Positions 1-7,939 of a DNA stretch of 62,351 bases are shown piece by piece. This stretch comes from an uncultured archaeon. GTDB lineage: Archaea > Halobacteriota > Methanosarcinia > Methanosarcinales > Methanoperedenaceae. The position numbers and the translations under genes were made by a program. Positions within the stretch are counted from its first letter, which is position 1. Each line of letters begins with the position of its first letter. Location of the stretch: assembly GCA_902386135.1 (NCBI GenBank), contig CABMIB010000001.1:1-62351 (forward strand), in the 5' to 3' direction. The notes below the pieces were generated by a model. It was not told the DNA's origin. It saw only the letters and a program-made list of their open reading frames with translations, and ran no database searches.

Positions 1-1
1 A

Positions 2-178
2 ACACCGACGCCGACTCCAACACCATCACCAACACCTCCACCTACTCCAACTCCACCACCTACAACTACTCCAACTACAACTCCAGCACCTACAACTCCT
101 GCACCTACAACTCCAGCACCTACTACCCCGGCACCTACCACTCCAGCACCTACTACTCCGCTATCTAATTCGTCTTAA
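2..178 (+). CDS. C-terminal end of a Thr/Pro-rich (probably exported) protein, partial
   Basis: An open frame enters from the left edge and ends at TAA 176-178. Its 58 visible residues are nearly all Thr and Pro, starting with TP dipeptides and moving to a TTPAP unit repeated about six times, then a short LSNSS tail. Such tails are typical of wall-spanning or O-glycosylated linkers in archaeal surface proteins. No membrane anchor or sorting motif follows, so either it anchors through its N-terminal part or it is secreted. The function cannot be judged because the folded part lies outside the window. Confidence 0.7.
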   Translation, partial: TPTPTPTPSPTPPPTPTPPPTTTPTTTPAPTTPAPTTPAPTTPAPTTPAPTTPLSNSS

Positions 179-218
179 TGAAAACAGTATAACTCATAAA
201 AATCCGGTCCATTTAAAA

Positions 219-899
219 CTACTCGGTTGATTGAATTCTTTGGACAGGTCGCAAAATCTTCCTTGCTATAATATACGCTTCTTTTTTCTCCGGCTCAAGT
301 ACTTCAACAATTTCCAGTCCCAAGGTAGATAGTTTCCTGAGGATCGGGTCCCTGTCCCTTTTTTTTGGCAATTTCACAACCAGCAGGAGCCTGCCGCTGC
401 TTTTTAATGCCTCAAGTATGTTCTCAAGTGCTTTTATCGAAGATAAGGGGCTTACTGTAATATCCATAAGCAAGACATCGAACTTTTCCTTTTCAAATGG
501 CATTGTGAACGCATCCCCGGACTCGACCGTTACATTGGGATGCTCATGAACTATTTTCCCAAGTTCGGAGCGGAATTCGTGGCTGAACTCAATACCATGA
601 ACATGCGAGGCAATCCCGGAAGCGAACAAGAGAAAACCTCCTGCGCTTGAGCCGATGTCCAGTACGCTATCCCCATCCTTTATGATACCGGTCTTCTCCT
701 GGATCTCTTTAAGTTTCCAGTAACCTGCGGGTTTATCCAGTCCTTCTGATACTTCAACATTATCCGAGTATGCAACATCAAACGAGGGTTTGGTGACTAC
801 CCTGCCGTTAACTCTCACATATCCCTCAATGATCGAGCGTTTTGCGCGCCCGCGGGAGCCGAGATTCCCGATCTCAACAAGATAAGAGTCAAGCCTCAT
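219..899 (-). CDS. TlyA-like S4-domain RNA methyltransferase
   Basis: The protein has 226 residues. Residues 1-50 form an S4 RNA-binding domain (RLDSYL...GRAKRSI...GYVRVNG). Residues 60-210 form an FtsJ/RrmJ-type SAM-dependent methyltransferase with motif I DIGSSAGGF at 81-89, Asp146 in LLMDI and Lys176 in VVKLP; with Lys56 these fit the K-D-K-E set of the family. Bacterial TlyA 2'-O-methylates rRNA cytidines, and archaeal relatives of this size are annotated as TlyA or hemolysin A although haemolysis is not their job. The substrate is probably rRNA, by inference. It is transcribed alone on the minus strand and ends in TAG. Confidence 0.8.
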   Translation of the reverse strand: MRLDSYLVEIGNLGSRGRAKRSIIEGYVRVNGRVVTKPSFDVAYSDNVEVSEGLDKPAGYWKLKEIQEKTGIIKDGDSVLDIGSSAGGFLLFASGIASHVHGIEFSHEFRSELGKIVHEHPNVTVESGDAFTMPFEKEKFDVLLMDITVSPLSSIKALENILEALKSSGRLLLVVKLPKKRDRDPILRKLSTLGLEIVEVLEPEKKEAYIIARKILRPVQRIQSTE

Positions 900-981
900 A
901 GATACCTATATACTTAATCATATTATATCAGCAGATTTCCAAAGGTTAATAGCTACCAAACTATATTAAAAACATACCCGT

Positions 982-1067
982 GCCGAGGTGGCAGAGCGGA
1001 CTAACGCGGCAGGCTCGAGACCTGTTTTACCTTCCGGTAAGCTAGGGTTCAAATCCCTACCTCGGCG
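982..1067 (+). tRNA. tRNA-Ser (anticodon CGA)
   Basis: The acceptor arm GCCGAGG (982-988) pairs with CCTCGGC (1060-1066), followed by discriminator G1067. The anticodon loop CTCGAGA sits on stem GCAGG/CCTGT and reads CGA, decoding UCG. A long variable arm (class II, as expected for Ser) precedes the T arm TAGGG-TTCAAAT-CCCTA. No intron is present and CCA is not encoded. Confidence 0.95.
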
Positions 1068-1120
1068 CTTAATAATCACTTCAGCGGGCATCTCACCATA
1101 AAAAAATATATGTAATGTAC

Positions 1121-1221
1121 CATCTATATATACTAAGGCTAGAGAGTTTTATATCGAGGTCTCTAATGAAATTCCCGCTTCCCCGGCCTGCCTGCACGGG
1201 ATTGAAAAAAAGCTGCGGGAA
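1121..1221 (+). promoter_or_regulatory. Promoter and hairpin leader of the KaiC/histidine kinase operon
   Basis: A TATA-like box (CTATATATA, about 1123-1131) would start transcription near 1150, leaving a leader of about 125 nt before the ATG at 1277. In the leader, TTCCCGC (1172-1178) pairs exactly with GCGGGAA (1215-1221), enclosing a GC-rich loop. The spacing suggests an RNA element in the 5' untranslated region. The role is unknown. Confidence 0.4.
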
Positions 1222-1276
1222 GTCAGGAAAGTTTTATTGGTAATAAGAAATAGACCTGTTCAATGGTGGTAGCCGG

Positions 1277-2740
1277 ATGAAATCAGTACCAACTGGGATA
1301 AAAGGGCTGGATATTGTTCTTAACGGAGGATTTAACCATCCTTCAACAGTTTTAGTGGCTGGCACGGCAGGGGCTGGCAAGACCACGCTTGTAATGCAAT
1401 CACTGTTCAATGCAGCAAAAGAAGGGGAGACCTGTGTTTTTATATCAGCCATCTCCGAACCTGTCGCCATGATGGAGAGCTTTGTTTCCAATTACTCCTT
1501 TTTTGATTATTCTTTGCTTGAAAAGAAGAAGATAAGGTTATTTAACGTCGAGGAAGACCTGATCAAAGCAGGGGCGCCTGCGGTTATACAATTTATTGAA
1601 GAAAAAATACAGATGTACAAGCCGAGCAGGCTTGTCATCGACCCTGTGACCGTACTTGCGGAATCAAGGGAAAATGAATACGAGCAGCGCCTTTTCCTTT
1701 TTGAACTTCTCACAAGGATGAAAAGCTGGAACCTGCTCATTCTCCTCACCGGCGAGTTCACTATTGAGAGCCTGAAAGAGAGCCCTCTGGGATACCTGGT
1801 AGATTGCATCCTGCACATTTCCGAGGTAATGGTAGAGGACAGGAGCGAGCGTTACCTGAGCGTAATAAAGATGCGCGGAAGGTCCTATATCTCTGGAAGA
1901 CACACCTACAAACTGAGCAGCGACGGGATTGAGGTTTTCCCAAGGCTGCTTCCTGAAACTGAGTTCAAAGCAGCTTCAACGCTCCGGGTAAGCACAGGCG
2001 TGGAAGGTCTTGACAAAATGCTCAAGGGCGGTCTTTTAAAGGACGACATACTCTTATTTTCAGGAAGCCCCGGTACAGGGAAAACGATCTTCGGTCTCTC
2101 CTTCATATATGAGGGCGCGAGCAAAGGGGAACCGGGTTTGATAATCTCGCTTGAAGAATGGCCTGACAAACTTAAACGGAATACAAAGGCTTTCGGATGG
2201 GACTTTGAGCAATTGGAGAAAAAGAATATGGTCAAATTCCTGTATATCCCTCCGGCACTTTTCAATGCAAATGAATATGCTGTACTGATAAAAGATATCC
2301 TGAAAAAACACAATATTAAAAGGGTCTTTTTTGATGGCATCGAAGATTTAGAGACCGCCCTGCCTGATGTCATAAAAAGGAGGGACTATGTCCATTCCCT
2401 GGTGGATTATTTTGCATCGCAGGGTATTACGACACTTTTGACAAGCGAGATACCGGAACTCTTCGGTTCCATCCGGTTGACCCAGGAAACCCTTTCCGGT
2501 TGCGTAGATACCGTAATACTGCTGCGGCAGGTGGAAGTGGAGGGGCAGATGAGAAAAGCCCTGAGCATTTTAAAATCCCGCGGCTCTGACCACGACAAGG
2601 AAATAAGGGAATTTGTAATAACTGATAAAGGAATAGAAGTGAGGGTCGCCATAAAAGGGTACGAGAACGTGCTTGCAGGCATGGCAAGGAGACCTCCTTC
2701 AGATGTGTTCAGGGAAATGTTCGGTGGTAAAAAATCATGA
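1277..2740 (+). CDS. Double-domain KaiC-like RecA-superfamily ATPase
   Basis: The protein has 487 residues in two KaiC-like domains. The first has Walker A GTAGAGKT (about 29-36), the second GSPGTGKT (about 262-270). Each is preceded by the family signature TGxxGLDxxLxGG (TGIKGLDIVLNGG, TGVEGLDKMLKGG). Archaeal KaiC-like proteins are RecA-fold ATPases implicated in signal transduction; they are not evidence of a circadian clock, and no KaiA or KaiB is visible. The gene heads a tight operon: its TGA overlaps the next ATG by four bases, and a receiver protein and a large histidine kinase follow. It probably acts as an ATP-dependent relay or assembly factor in that pathway, by context only. Confidence 0.85.
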   Translation: MKSVPTGIKGLDIVLNGGFNHPSTVLVAGTAGAGKTTLVMQSLFNAAKEGETCVFISAISEPVAMMESFVSNYSFFDYSLLEKKKIRLFNVEEDLIKAGAPAVIQFIEEKIQMYKPSRLVIDPVTVLAESRENEYEQRLFLFELLTRMKSWNLLILLTGEFTIESLKESPLGYLVDCILHISEVMVEDRSERYLSVIKMRGRSYISGRHTYKLSSDGIEVFPRLLPETEFKAASTLRVSTGVEGLDKMLKGGLLKDDILLFSGSPGTGKTIFGLSFIYEGASKGEPGLIISLEEWPDKLKRNTKAFGWDFEQLEKKNMVKFLYIPPALFNANEYAVLIKDILKKHNIKRVFFDGIEDLETALPDVIKRRDYVHSLVDYFASQGITTLLTSEIPELFGSIRLTQETLSGCVDTVILLRQVEVEGQMRKALSILKSRGSDHDKEIREFVITDKGIEVRVAIKGYENVLAGMARRPPSDVFREMFGGKKS

Positions 2741-3006
2741 ACTACCTGCTGGTGATCCTGTGGATAATCACAATGATACCTTTACTCCTTTTACCTTACA
2801 GTATAGCGCTATTTTACCAGCGCACTTTTAAAAGGATGACCTATCCATATCTTTTTTTGGTTGCCCTTGTCCTGTTCATAGTTTCTTCTCTCCAGTACCT
2901 GTTTCCCTCTTTACTCTGGAGAAACCTGTTCTTTGCATTCGGGGGCGTACTCCTGGGAAGCGCGAGTATCAGGCTGCACCAAGTTATGACAAAGAGGTGG
3001 AAATGA
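2737..3006 (+). CDS. Small membrane protein of the KaiC/HK operon (89 aa)
   Basis: An ATGA overlap couples it to the upstream KaiC-like gene. The 89 residues form about three hydrophobic spans (roughly 3-27, 36-58 and 64-82) separated by short basic turns such as QRTFKRM. I do not recognise a family. Position between an ATPase and a two-component pair suggests a membrane partner of the signalling complex. Its end overlaps the next small membrane gene by ten bases, so the two were probably co-translated. Confidence 0.65.
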   Translation: MNYLLVILWIITMIPLLLLPYSIALFYQRTFKRMTYPYLFLVALVLFIVSSLQYLFPSLLWRNLFFAFGGVLLGSASIRLHQVMTKRWK

Positions 3007-3302
3007 TACTTGAGTTCGGTCTTTTCTTCCTGGGCATCCTGGGCTTACTTGTCTTTTATACAGCACTGGCGCACCTCAGCGAAAGAATGGGTGAAGGGAT
3101 GGGCGCCCCGAAATATTATCTGCTGTACTATTTTGCTATTATAGTATTAATTATGACTATATCTGCAGGCTGGCAAATCCACTACACATCGAGTACGACT
3201 TCCGAGGATTCCCTATTTGCCCTGCTCATAATTGGAAATTCAATCGTTCTTGCTGCTTCTTATAAATACTGGTGGTGGTTAAAAGATGAACTTCTTAAAT
3301 AA
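2997..3302 (+). CDS. Small membrane protein of the KaiC/HK operon (101 aa)
   Basis: The 101 residues have hydrophobic spans near 4-24, 43-61 and 72-92, and a linker holding LSERMGEGMGAPKYY. It starts inside the end of the preceding small membrane gene and ends 20 bases before the receiver gene. No family is recognised. Two consecutive mini-membrane proteins between a KaiC ATPase and a receiver are the least explained part of this operon; they could form a heteromeric sensor or anchor. Confidence 0.65.
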   Translation: MEMILEFGLFFLGILGLLVFYTALAHLSERMGEGMGAPKYYLLYYFAIIVLIMTISAGWQIHYTSSTTSEDSLFALLIIGNSIVLAASYKYWWWLKDELLK

Positions 3303-3322
3303 GGAAAAGTGGAGTAAACCGC

Positions 3323-3688
3323 ATGAGTAAGAAAATAATGGTCGTAGATGATGAACCTGATACCGTGGACCTGGTAAAGCTTGTACTTGAAACAGAGGGT
3401 TTTGAGGTAATAACCGCTTACAGCGGCAGCGAATGTTTGAAGAAATTAGACGAAGAAAAACCCGATGCGGTACTTTTGGACATAATGATGCCTGAAATGG
3501 ACGGATGGGAAGTATTCAAGAAAATAAAAGAAAAGCACCGGCATTTGCCTGTGGCAATGCTCACAGTAAGGAACCAGGATATCGATAAAATGCTCGGTCT
3601 GCATGTACTTAAAGCAGATGACTATATCACTAAACCTTTCGGGAGAAAAGACCTGGTTGAAAGAGTCAAAAAAATGGTTGAGTCGTGA
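3323..3688 (+). CDS. Stand-alone response regulator receiver protein (CheY-like)
   Basis: A 121-residue single REC domain with all key residues: acidic pair D9/D10, phosphoacceptor D53 (LLDIMMPEMDGW), T81 and K104. There is no output domain, so it must signal through protein contact, as archaeal REC-only proteins commonly do. The stop TGA overlaps the GTG start of the histidine kinase (GTGA), so kinase and regulator are translationally coupled and very probably a cognate pair. A plausible output partner is the KaiC-like ATPase at the head of the operon (inference). Confidence 0.9.
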   Translation: MSKKIMVVDDEPDTVDLVKLVLETEGFEVITAYSGSECLKKLDEEKPDAVLLDIMMPEMDGWEVFKKIKEKHRHLPVAMLTVRNQDIDKMLGLHVLKADDYITKPFGRKDLVERVKKMVES

Positions 3689-6600
3689 AAAGTTTGAGGA
3701 TAAGCCAGAAATTAGTAATCTCTTTAATAGTAATATCTCTCCTGCCCTATGCTATAATAAGCTACATCAATTATTCGGCAGAAAAGGCCGCTCTGGAGAA
3801 AACGATATTCGATGACCTGAGCGGGATTGCTGAGGCGAAGAAAACACACATTTCAACTGTTGTGAACTTCAGAGTAGAGCAGATAAAGGAGATCTCTTCA
3901 TCAAATTTCATGCAGGAGATAGAAAGTAAGAACACAAGCAATCTTGCCTTTAACCTTGAAAGAGTAAAAAAGGACATCCCTGTGTTCCTTAAGATGACAG
4001 CGCTTGACCACAATGGTATTGTCGTGGCTTCCACGGAGAGAAAACTGATAAACACGAACCAGTCCGGAGAAGATTTTTTTAAAAAAGCTAAGGAAAACCT
4101 GTACATTGGCAATATAAGTTATTATGATAATACGACCGGCTATATTATAGCGTCTCCTGTATTAAATAGGAGCACAGGCAAATTCATTGGCGTACTTGCG
4201 GTCACGGTTTATCCCATGCTCATATACGATGTTACCGGTGATTATACAGGACTGGGAGAAACCGGTGAAACCCTTCTCGTCCAGAGAAGAGGAAATTATG
4301 TTGTTTATTTGAATCCTTTACGTCAAAATAAAAGCGCGGCTTTGCAGCTCATGTTTCCTCTTGACTCTAACCTTGCCCAGCCGGCAATCCATGCAGTAAA
4401 CGGAGAAAATGGCACCATCCAGGCACTTGATTATCGTGGGAAAGAAGTTTTTGCTGCGTATACCTATATTCCTGTTATAGGCTGGGGGTTAGTGGTAAAG
4501 ATAGATTCTTCCGAAGCGCTGATACCTGTAACAAGGTCTAAAGAGAGGTCAATCGCACTGGGCATATTTTACTTTGCTGTAATATCATTGTTAGCATATT
4601 TTTTAGGCAAGAGGTTTGCAGGTCCCCTTGTACGGCTTTCAAATGCATCCAGAAAAGTAGCCAAAGGTTATCTGGCTGTTCAAATAGAACCTGAGAGCAA
4701 AGATGAGATCGGCGAACTTGCACAGTCTTTCAATTTAATGGTAAAACAGTTGAAAGAATTGTACGAGGGCTTGGACCAGAAAATAAAGGAGAGAACCAGG
4801 GACTTAAACAGAAGGAACCTTGAACTTTCTGCGCTGGTCAAAACGAACCAGAGCATTTCAAGCGGTCTTGATCTGAATAAAATCCTGGACATCGCAGTCA
4901 GGGAAGCAGTAAAAATAGTCAACGTCTCCCATTGTTCCATAATACTTGTGGAAGAGGGAAAAGAGTATGGGACCGTAACTTCCGAATACAGTCCCAGAGA
5001 CCACCTGAAACCATCCCTTGGGGAAATATTGTATTTTAAAGATTTTCCATTACTGAATGAGGCATATCAAAATAAGCAGTATGTACTGGTTGAAGATACT
5101 GCAAAGGCGGAATTATCCCCGAAAGAAAAAGAGATGGCAGAAAGGCTGGATATAAGGTCTATCCTTGTAGTGCCTCTGGTTCTTGGGGAAAAGACGCTGG
5201 GAATGATGCTGTTGAGCAGCCTTGGTGAAGAAAAAGAATTCACTGAACAGGAAATAGGCATCTGCCAGACGATTGCAAACCAGGTGGCAATCGCTATTGA
5301 AAACGCCCATTTATATTCCGAGCTCAAGGAACATGATAAAACCCTGGAAATTCTCTTTGAAATCGACAGGGTTGTGAGCCAGTCCCTGGATCTTGATGAA
5401 CTATTAAGGGAGGCGGTGGCAAAATCTATCCAGGTGACATCCTCGGATGCAGGCTGGATTTATTTACTTGAGACTGATGAGAAAACTCTCAGCATGAGAA
5501 CCTATACAGGCATATCCTCAGAGCTGGCACAGGCTGCCTCAAAGCTGACAATAGAGCAGGGGGTATCGGGACTGGCCGTTAAAGCAGGTAAACCGGTAAC
5601 CATGGAAATTGAGGACTTTCCCTATGTTGAGTTTCTTCCCCTCATGTTAAAAGATGGTATAAGTTCCCTTGCCGGCGTTCCTCTCATATCAAAGGGAAAG
5701 GTCGTCGGGGCTATGGTCCTCTCAACCCGCAAGCATAGGCTCTTCTCAAAAGAAGACCTTGATATTCTCGCATCCATAGGCAGCCAGATAGGAGTGGCGG
5801 TCGAAAATGCCAGATTGTATTCTGAACTAATGAGCCGCAGCCAGACCATGGAGATACTTTTTGAAATCGACAGGGTAGTGAGCCAGTCTTTAGATCTGAA
5901 TGAGATATTCAAAGAGGCGCTTGCTAAAACCTTGCAAGTTACATCAACCGATGTCGGTTCGATATATTCACTTGAAGATGAAGGAAAAATGCTGAAATTG
6001 AAGACTGCTAGGGGGCTTTCCGATACCTTTATAAAAACTGTTTCTGAAATAAAGATCGGTGAAGGTGTTGCAGGGAGGGCTGTTCAAATTAAAAAACCGT
6101 TTGTCACGGATATAGATCACTATCCCACCCGTTCTCTTTTACCCTCTTTAGAAAAAGAGGGGCTTGTTACGCTTGTGGGTGTGCCGCTTATGGCTAAAGG
6201 CAATGTAGTAGGAGCCATGAACCTTGCAAACCGCAGGCGCAGGGTATTCACGAAAGAAGATATTGATGTCCTGGCATCCATAGGTAGCCAGATAGGCGTT
6301 GCAATTGAAAATGCCAGATTGTACCATGAATCCATGATTTCCTACGAAAAACTGGAGGCAGCGTACGAAGAACTTAAGTCCCTGGACAGGATGAAAAGCG
6401 AGTTCCTCTCAAACGTTTCCCATGAGCTGAAGACCCCACTCGTCTCGATCCGCGGATACAGTGAGCTTATGTATGATGATAAGCTCGGCGCCCTTACACC
6501 GACCCAGAGAAAATCCCTGGAAGCCATAATCAGGAATACCGACAGGCTCACCAGGCTGATAAATAGTTTATTATTTTTAAGCGTGCAGCAGATAGGCAAA

Positions 6601-7071
6601 CCTGCGCTTGAGATGAAAAAGCAGGATGTTGAAGATATAATAACCGCTTCTATGGCTGATATGAAGGTACAGACTGAGAGAAAGAACATCACCCTGGCAA
6701 AAGAACTGCCTGCTCACCTTGAGGTTATGGGAGACAGGGACAGGCTGACAGAAGTATTCATGAACCTTATGGATAACGCCATAAAGTTCACACATCCGGG
6801 AGGCAGCGTAACGGTTAAAGCGTGGGAAGAAGACGATACCGTGCATATAACAGTTGCAGATACTGGCATAGGGATCCCTGAGAACGTGGTCCCCTATCTT
6901 TTCCAGAGATTCTACCAGGCTGATGCTTCCCTGACCAGGAAATACGGCGGGACAGGTCTTGGACTTTATATTTGCAAGAGTATCGTTGATGCCCATGGAG
7001 GCGAAATCCGGATAGAGAGCAGGGTCGGGGTCGGGACGACTGTGCATGTCAGGCTGCCTAAAAAGGTATGA
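3685..7071 (+). CDS. Membrane sensor histidine kinase: dCache, HAMP, three GAF, HisKA, HATPase
   Basis: The 1128-residue protein starts at GTG, overlapping the receiver stop. Order: TM1 (about 9-27), a long extracellular dCache-type sensor (30-280), TM2 (about 288-308), HAMP, a short coiled coil (to about 385), three GAF domains (about 390-545, 560-720, 735-885), HisKA with phosphoacceptor His near 913 in NVSHELKTP, then HATPase with N-box NLMDNAIKF (about 1027), DTGIGIP (about 1059) and GGTGLGLYI (about 1089). GAF2 and GAF3 share a nearly identical leader (EILFEIDRVVSQSLDL), so one is a duplicate of the other. It senses an outside ligand plus small intracellular ligands, identities unknown, and passes phosphate to the adjacent receiver. 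Confidence 0.92.
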   Translation: MKSLRISQKLVISLIVISLLPYAIISYINYSAEKAALEKTIFDDLSGIAEAKKTHISTVVNFRVEQIKEISSSNFMQEIESKNTSNLAFNLERVKKDIPVFLKMTALDHNGIVVASTERKLINTNQSGEDFFKKAKENLYIGNISYYDNTTGYIIASPVLNRSTGKFIGVLAVTVYPMLIYDVTGDYTGLGETGETLLVQRRGNYVVYLNPLRQNKSAALQLMFPLDSNLAQPAIHAVNGENGTIQALDYRGKEVFAAYTYIPVIGWGLVVKIDSSEALIPVTRSKERSIALGIFYFAVISLLAYFLGKRFAGPLVRLSNASRKVAKGYLAVQIEPESKDEIGELAQSFNLMVKQLKELYEGLDQKIKERTRDLNRRNLELSALVKTNQSISSGLDLNKILDIAVREAVKIVNVSHCSIILVEEGKEYGTVTSEYSPRDHLKPSLGEILYFKDFPLLNEAYQNKQYVLVEDTAKAELSPKEKEMAERLDIRSILVVPLVLGEKTLGMMLLSSLGEEKEFTEQEIGICQTIANQVAIAIENAHLYSELKEHDKTLEILFEIDRVVSQSLDLDELLREAVAKSIQVTSSDAGWIYLLETDEKTLSMRTYTGISSELAQAASKLTIEQGVSGLAVKAGKPVTMEIEDFPYVEFLPLMLKDGISSLAGVPLISKGKVVGAMVLSTRKHRLFSKEDLDILASIGSQIGVAVENARLYSELMSRSQTMEILFEIDRVVSQSLDLNEIFKEALAKTLQVTSTDVGSIYSLEDEGKMLKLKTARGLSDTFIKTVSEIKIGEGVAGRAVQIKKPFVTDIDHYPTRSLLPSLEKEGLVTLVGVPLMAKGNVVGAMNLANRRRRVFTKEDIDVLASIGSQIGVAIENARLYHESMISYEKLEAAYEELKSLDRMKSEFLSNVSHELKTPLVSIRGYSELMYDDKLGALTPTQRKSLEAIIRNTDRLTRLINSLLFLSVQQIGKPALEMKKQDVEDIITASMADMKVQTERKNITLAKELPAHLEVMGDRDRLTEVFMNLMDNAIKFTHPGGSVTVKAWEEDDTVHITVADTGIGIPENVVPYLFQRFYQADASLTRKYGGTGLGLYICKSIVDAHGGEIRIESRVGVGTTVHVRLPKKV

Positions 7072-7075
7072 CGAA

Positions 7076-7900
7076 TCATAAATTGAATATGGAGCCCAGA
7101 TACTTCCTTTCTTCTACCAGTTCCCTGACCTTATCCTCTCTTGACATGGGCGTGGAATAAGCCTTATCATCGATCTCTATCGTCAGGTCGCCTTTATAAC
7201 CTGAATCGTGGAGCGCCTGCAACACTACCCCCATGTTCTTCTGGCGGTGCGACGGGTAATGCTGCGTCCCGTTGTGTGGTGCACCGACGTGAACATTGAT
7301 GATCCTGTCGCCAAGTTCATTGATGAAAGAGAGAGCGACTTCGCTGGATTGGATGAACGCATGCATTGCATCAAAAGTGAAAAAAATTCCCGGGAATTCT
7401 TCAAGGACATCTTTCATTTCATCCGGCCCGGAGCACATGCGCGATATGCCCGGCATGCTGTTCTCAAGTGAAAGAGCAATATCCAGGTCATCCGCTTTCT
7501 TTTTACATATCCTGAGATATTTTAAGAACTTGTTCCAGTCCTCATTGGTAGGGATGCGGTGTACCGTTCTCTTGCCTGCATGAATCGTGACCACTCTTGC
7601 CTCAAGCGTATCTGCAAGTTCAAGAGACCACAACGTCTCCTTTATAGTGGCTTCATGCACATAATCGTTGTATGACGCGGGGTTCAGATCCAGTATCGGT
7701 GCATGCAGGGTGCATCCGTCAGGCATCATGGAGATGGCTTCTTCAAGAGCTGCCCGGGCTATCAGGTCATGCCTGTCTTTCCAGAAATCAGGTGTTTCAA
7801 CCCAGAATTCAACACTCTTTATGCCAGCCTCAAGCAGTATCTCCATTATATCGTAGACCCTGTATTCCCACAGAAAAAGAGATGCGCATGAGAGCTTCAT
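7076..7900 (-). CDS. Sugar phosphate isomerase/epimerase-like TIM-barrel protein
   Basis: I place the start at ATG 7900, where AGGTG lies six bases upstream, giving 274 residues; a GTG three codons upstream is possible. The sequence fits the xylose-isomerase-like/AP-endonuclease-2 TIM barrel: SVEFWVETPDFW near the N terminus, HAPILDLNPAS, VVTIHAGK, LSLENSMP, FTFDAMHAF, NVHVGAPHNGTQH and LTIEIDD give the usual His/Glu/Asp metal ligands on successive strands. The substrate is unknown; relatives act on sugars, inositols or abasic DNA. It is convergent with the histidine kinase gene and lies just downstream of arcS. Confidence 0.75.
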   Translation of the reverse strand: MKLSCASLFLWEYRVYDIMEILLEAGIKSVEFWVETPDFWKDRHDLIARAALEEAISMMPDGCTLHAPILDLNPASYNDYVHEATIKETLWSLELADTLEARVVTIHAGKRTVHRIPTNEDWNKFLKYLRICKKKADDLDIALSLENSMPGISRMCSGPDEMKDVLEEFPGIFFTFDAMHAFIQSSEVALSFINELGDRIINVHVGAPHNGTQHYPSHRQKNMGVVLQALHDSGYKGDLTIEIDDKAYSTPMSREDKVRELVEERKYLGSIFNL

Positions 7901-7939
7901 TCCCAACACCTGTAATATTATTGGTGCCGAGACTATATA

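Noticed and set aside
2-178. Simple-sequence non-coding repeat at the window start
   Set aside because: One frame is fully open as Thr/Pro repeats and ends in a proper stop, so coding is a better explanation.
1277-2740. True circadian clock KaiC
   Set aside because: No kaiA or kaiB is present, and archaeal KaiC-like proteins are broadly used for other purposes.
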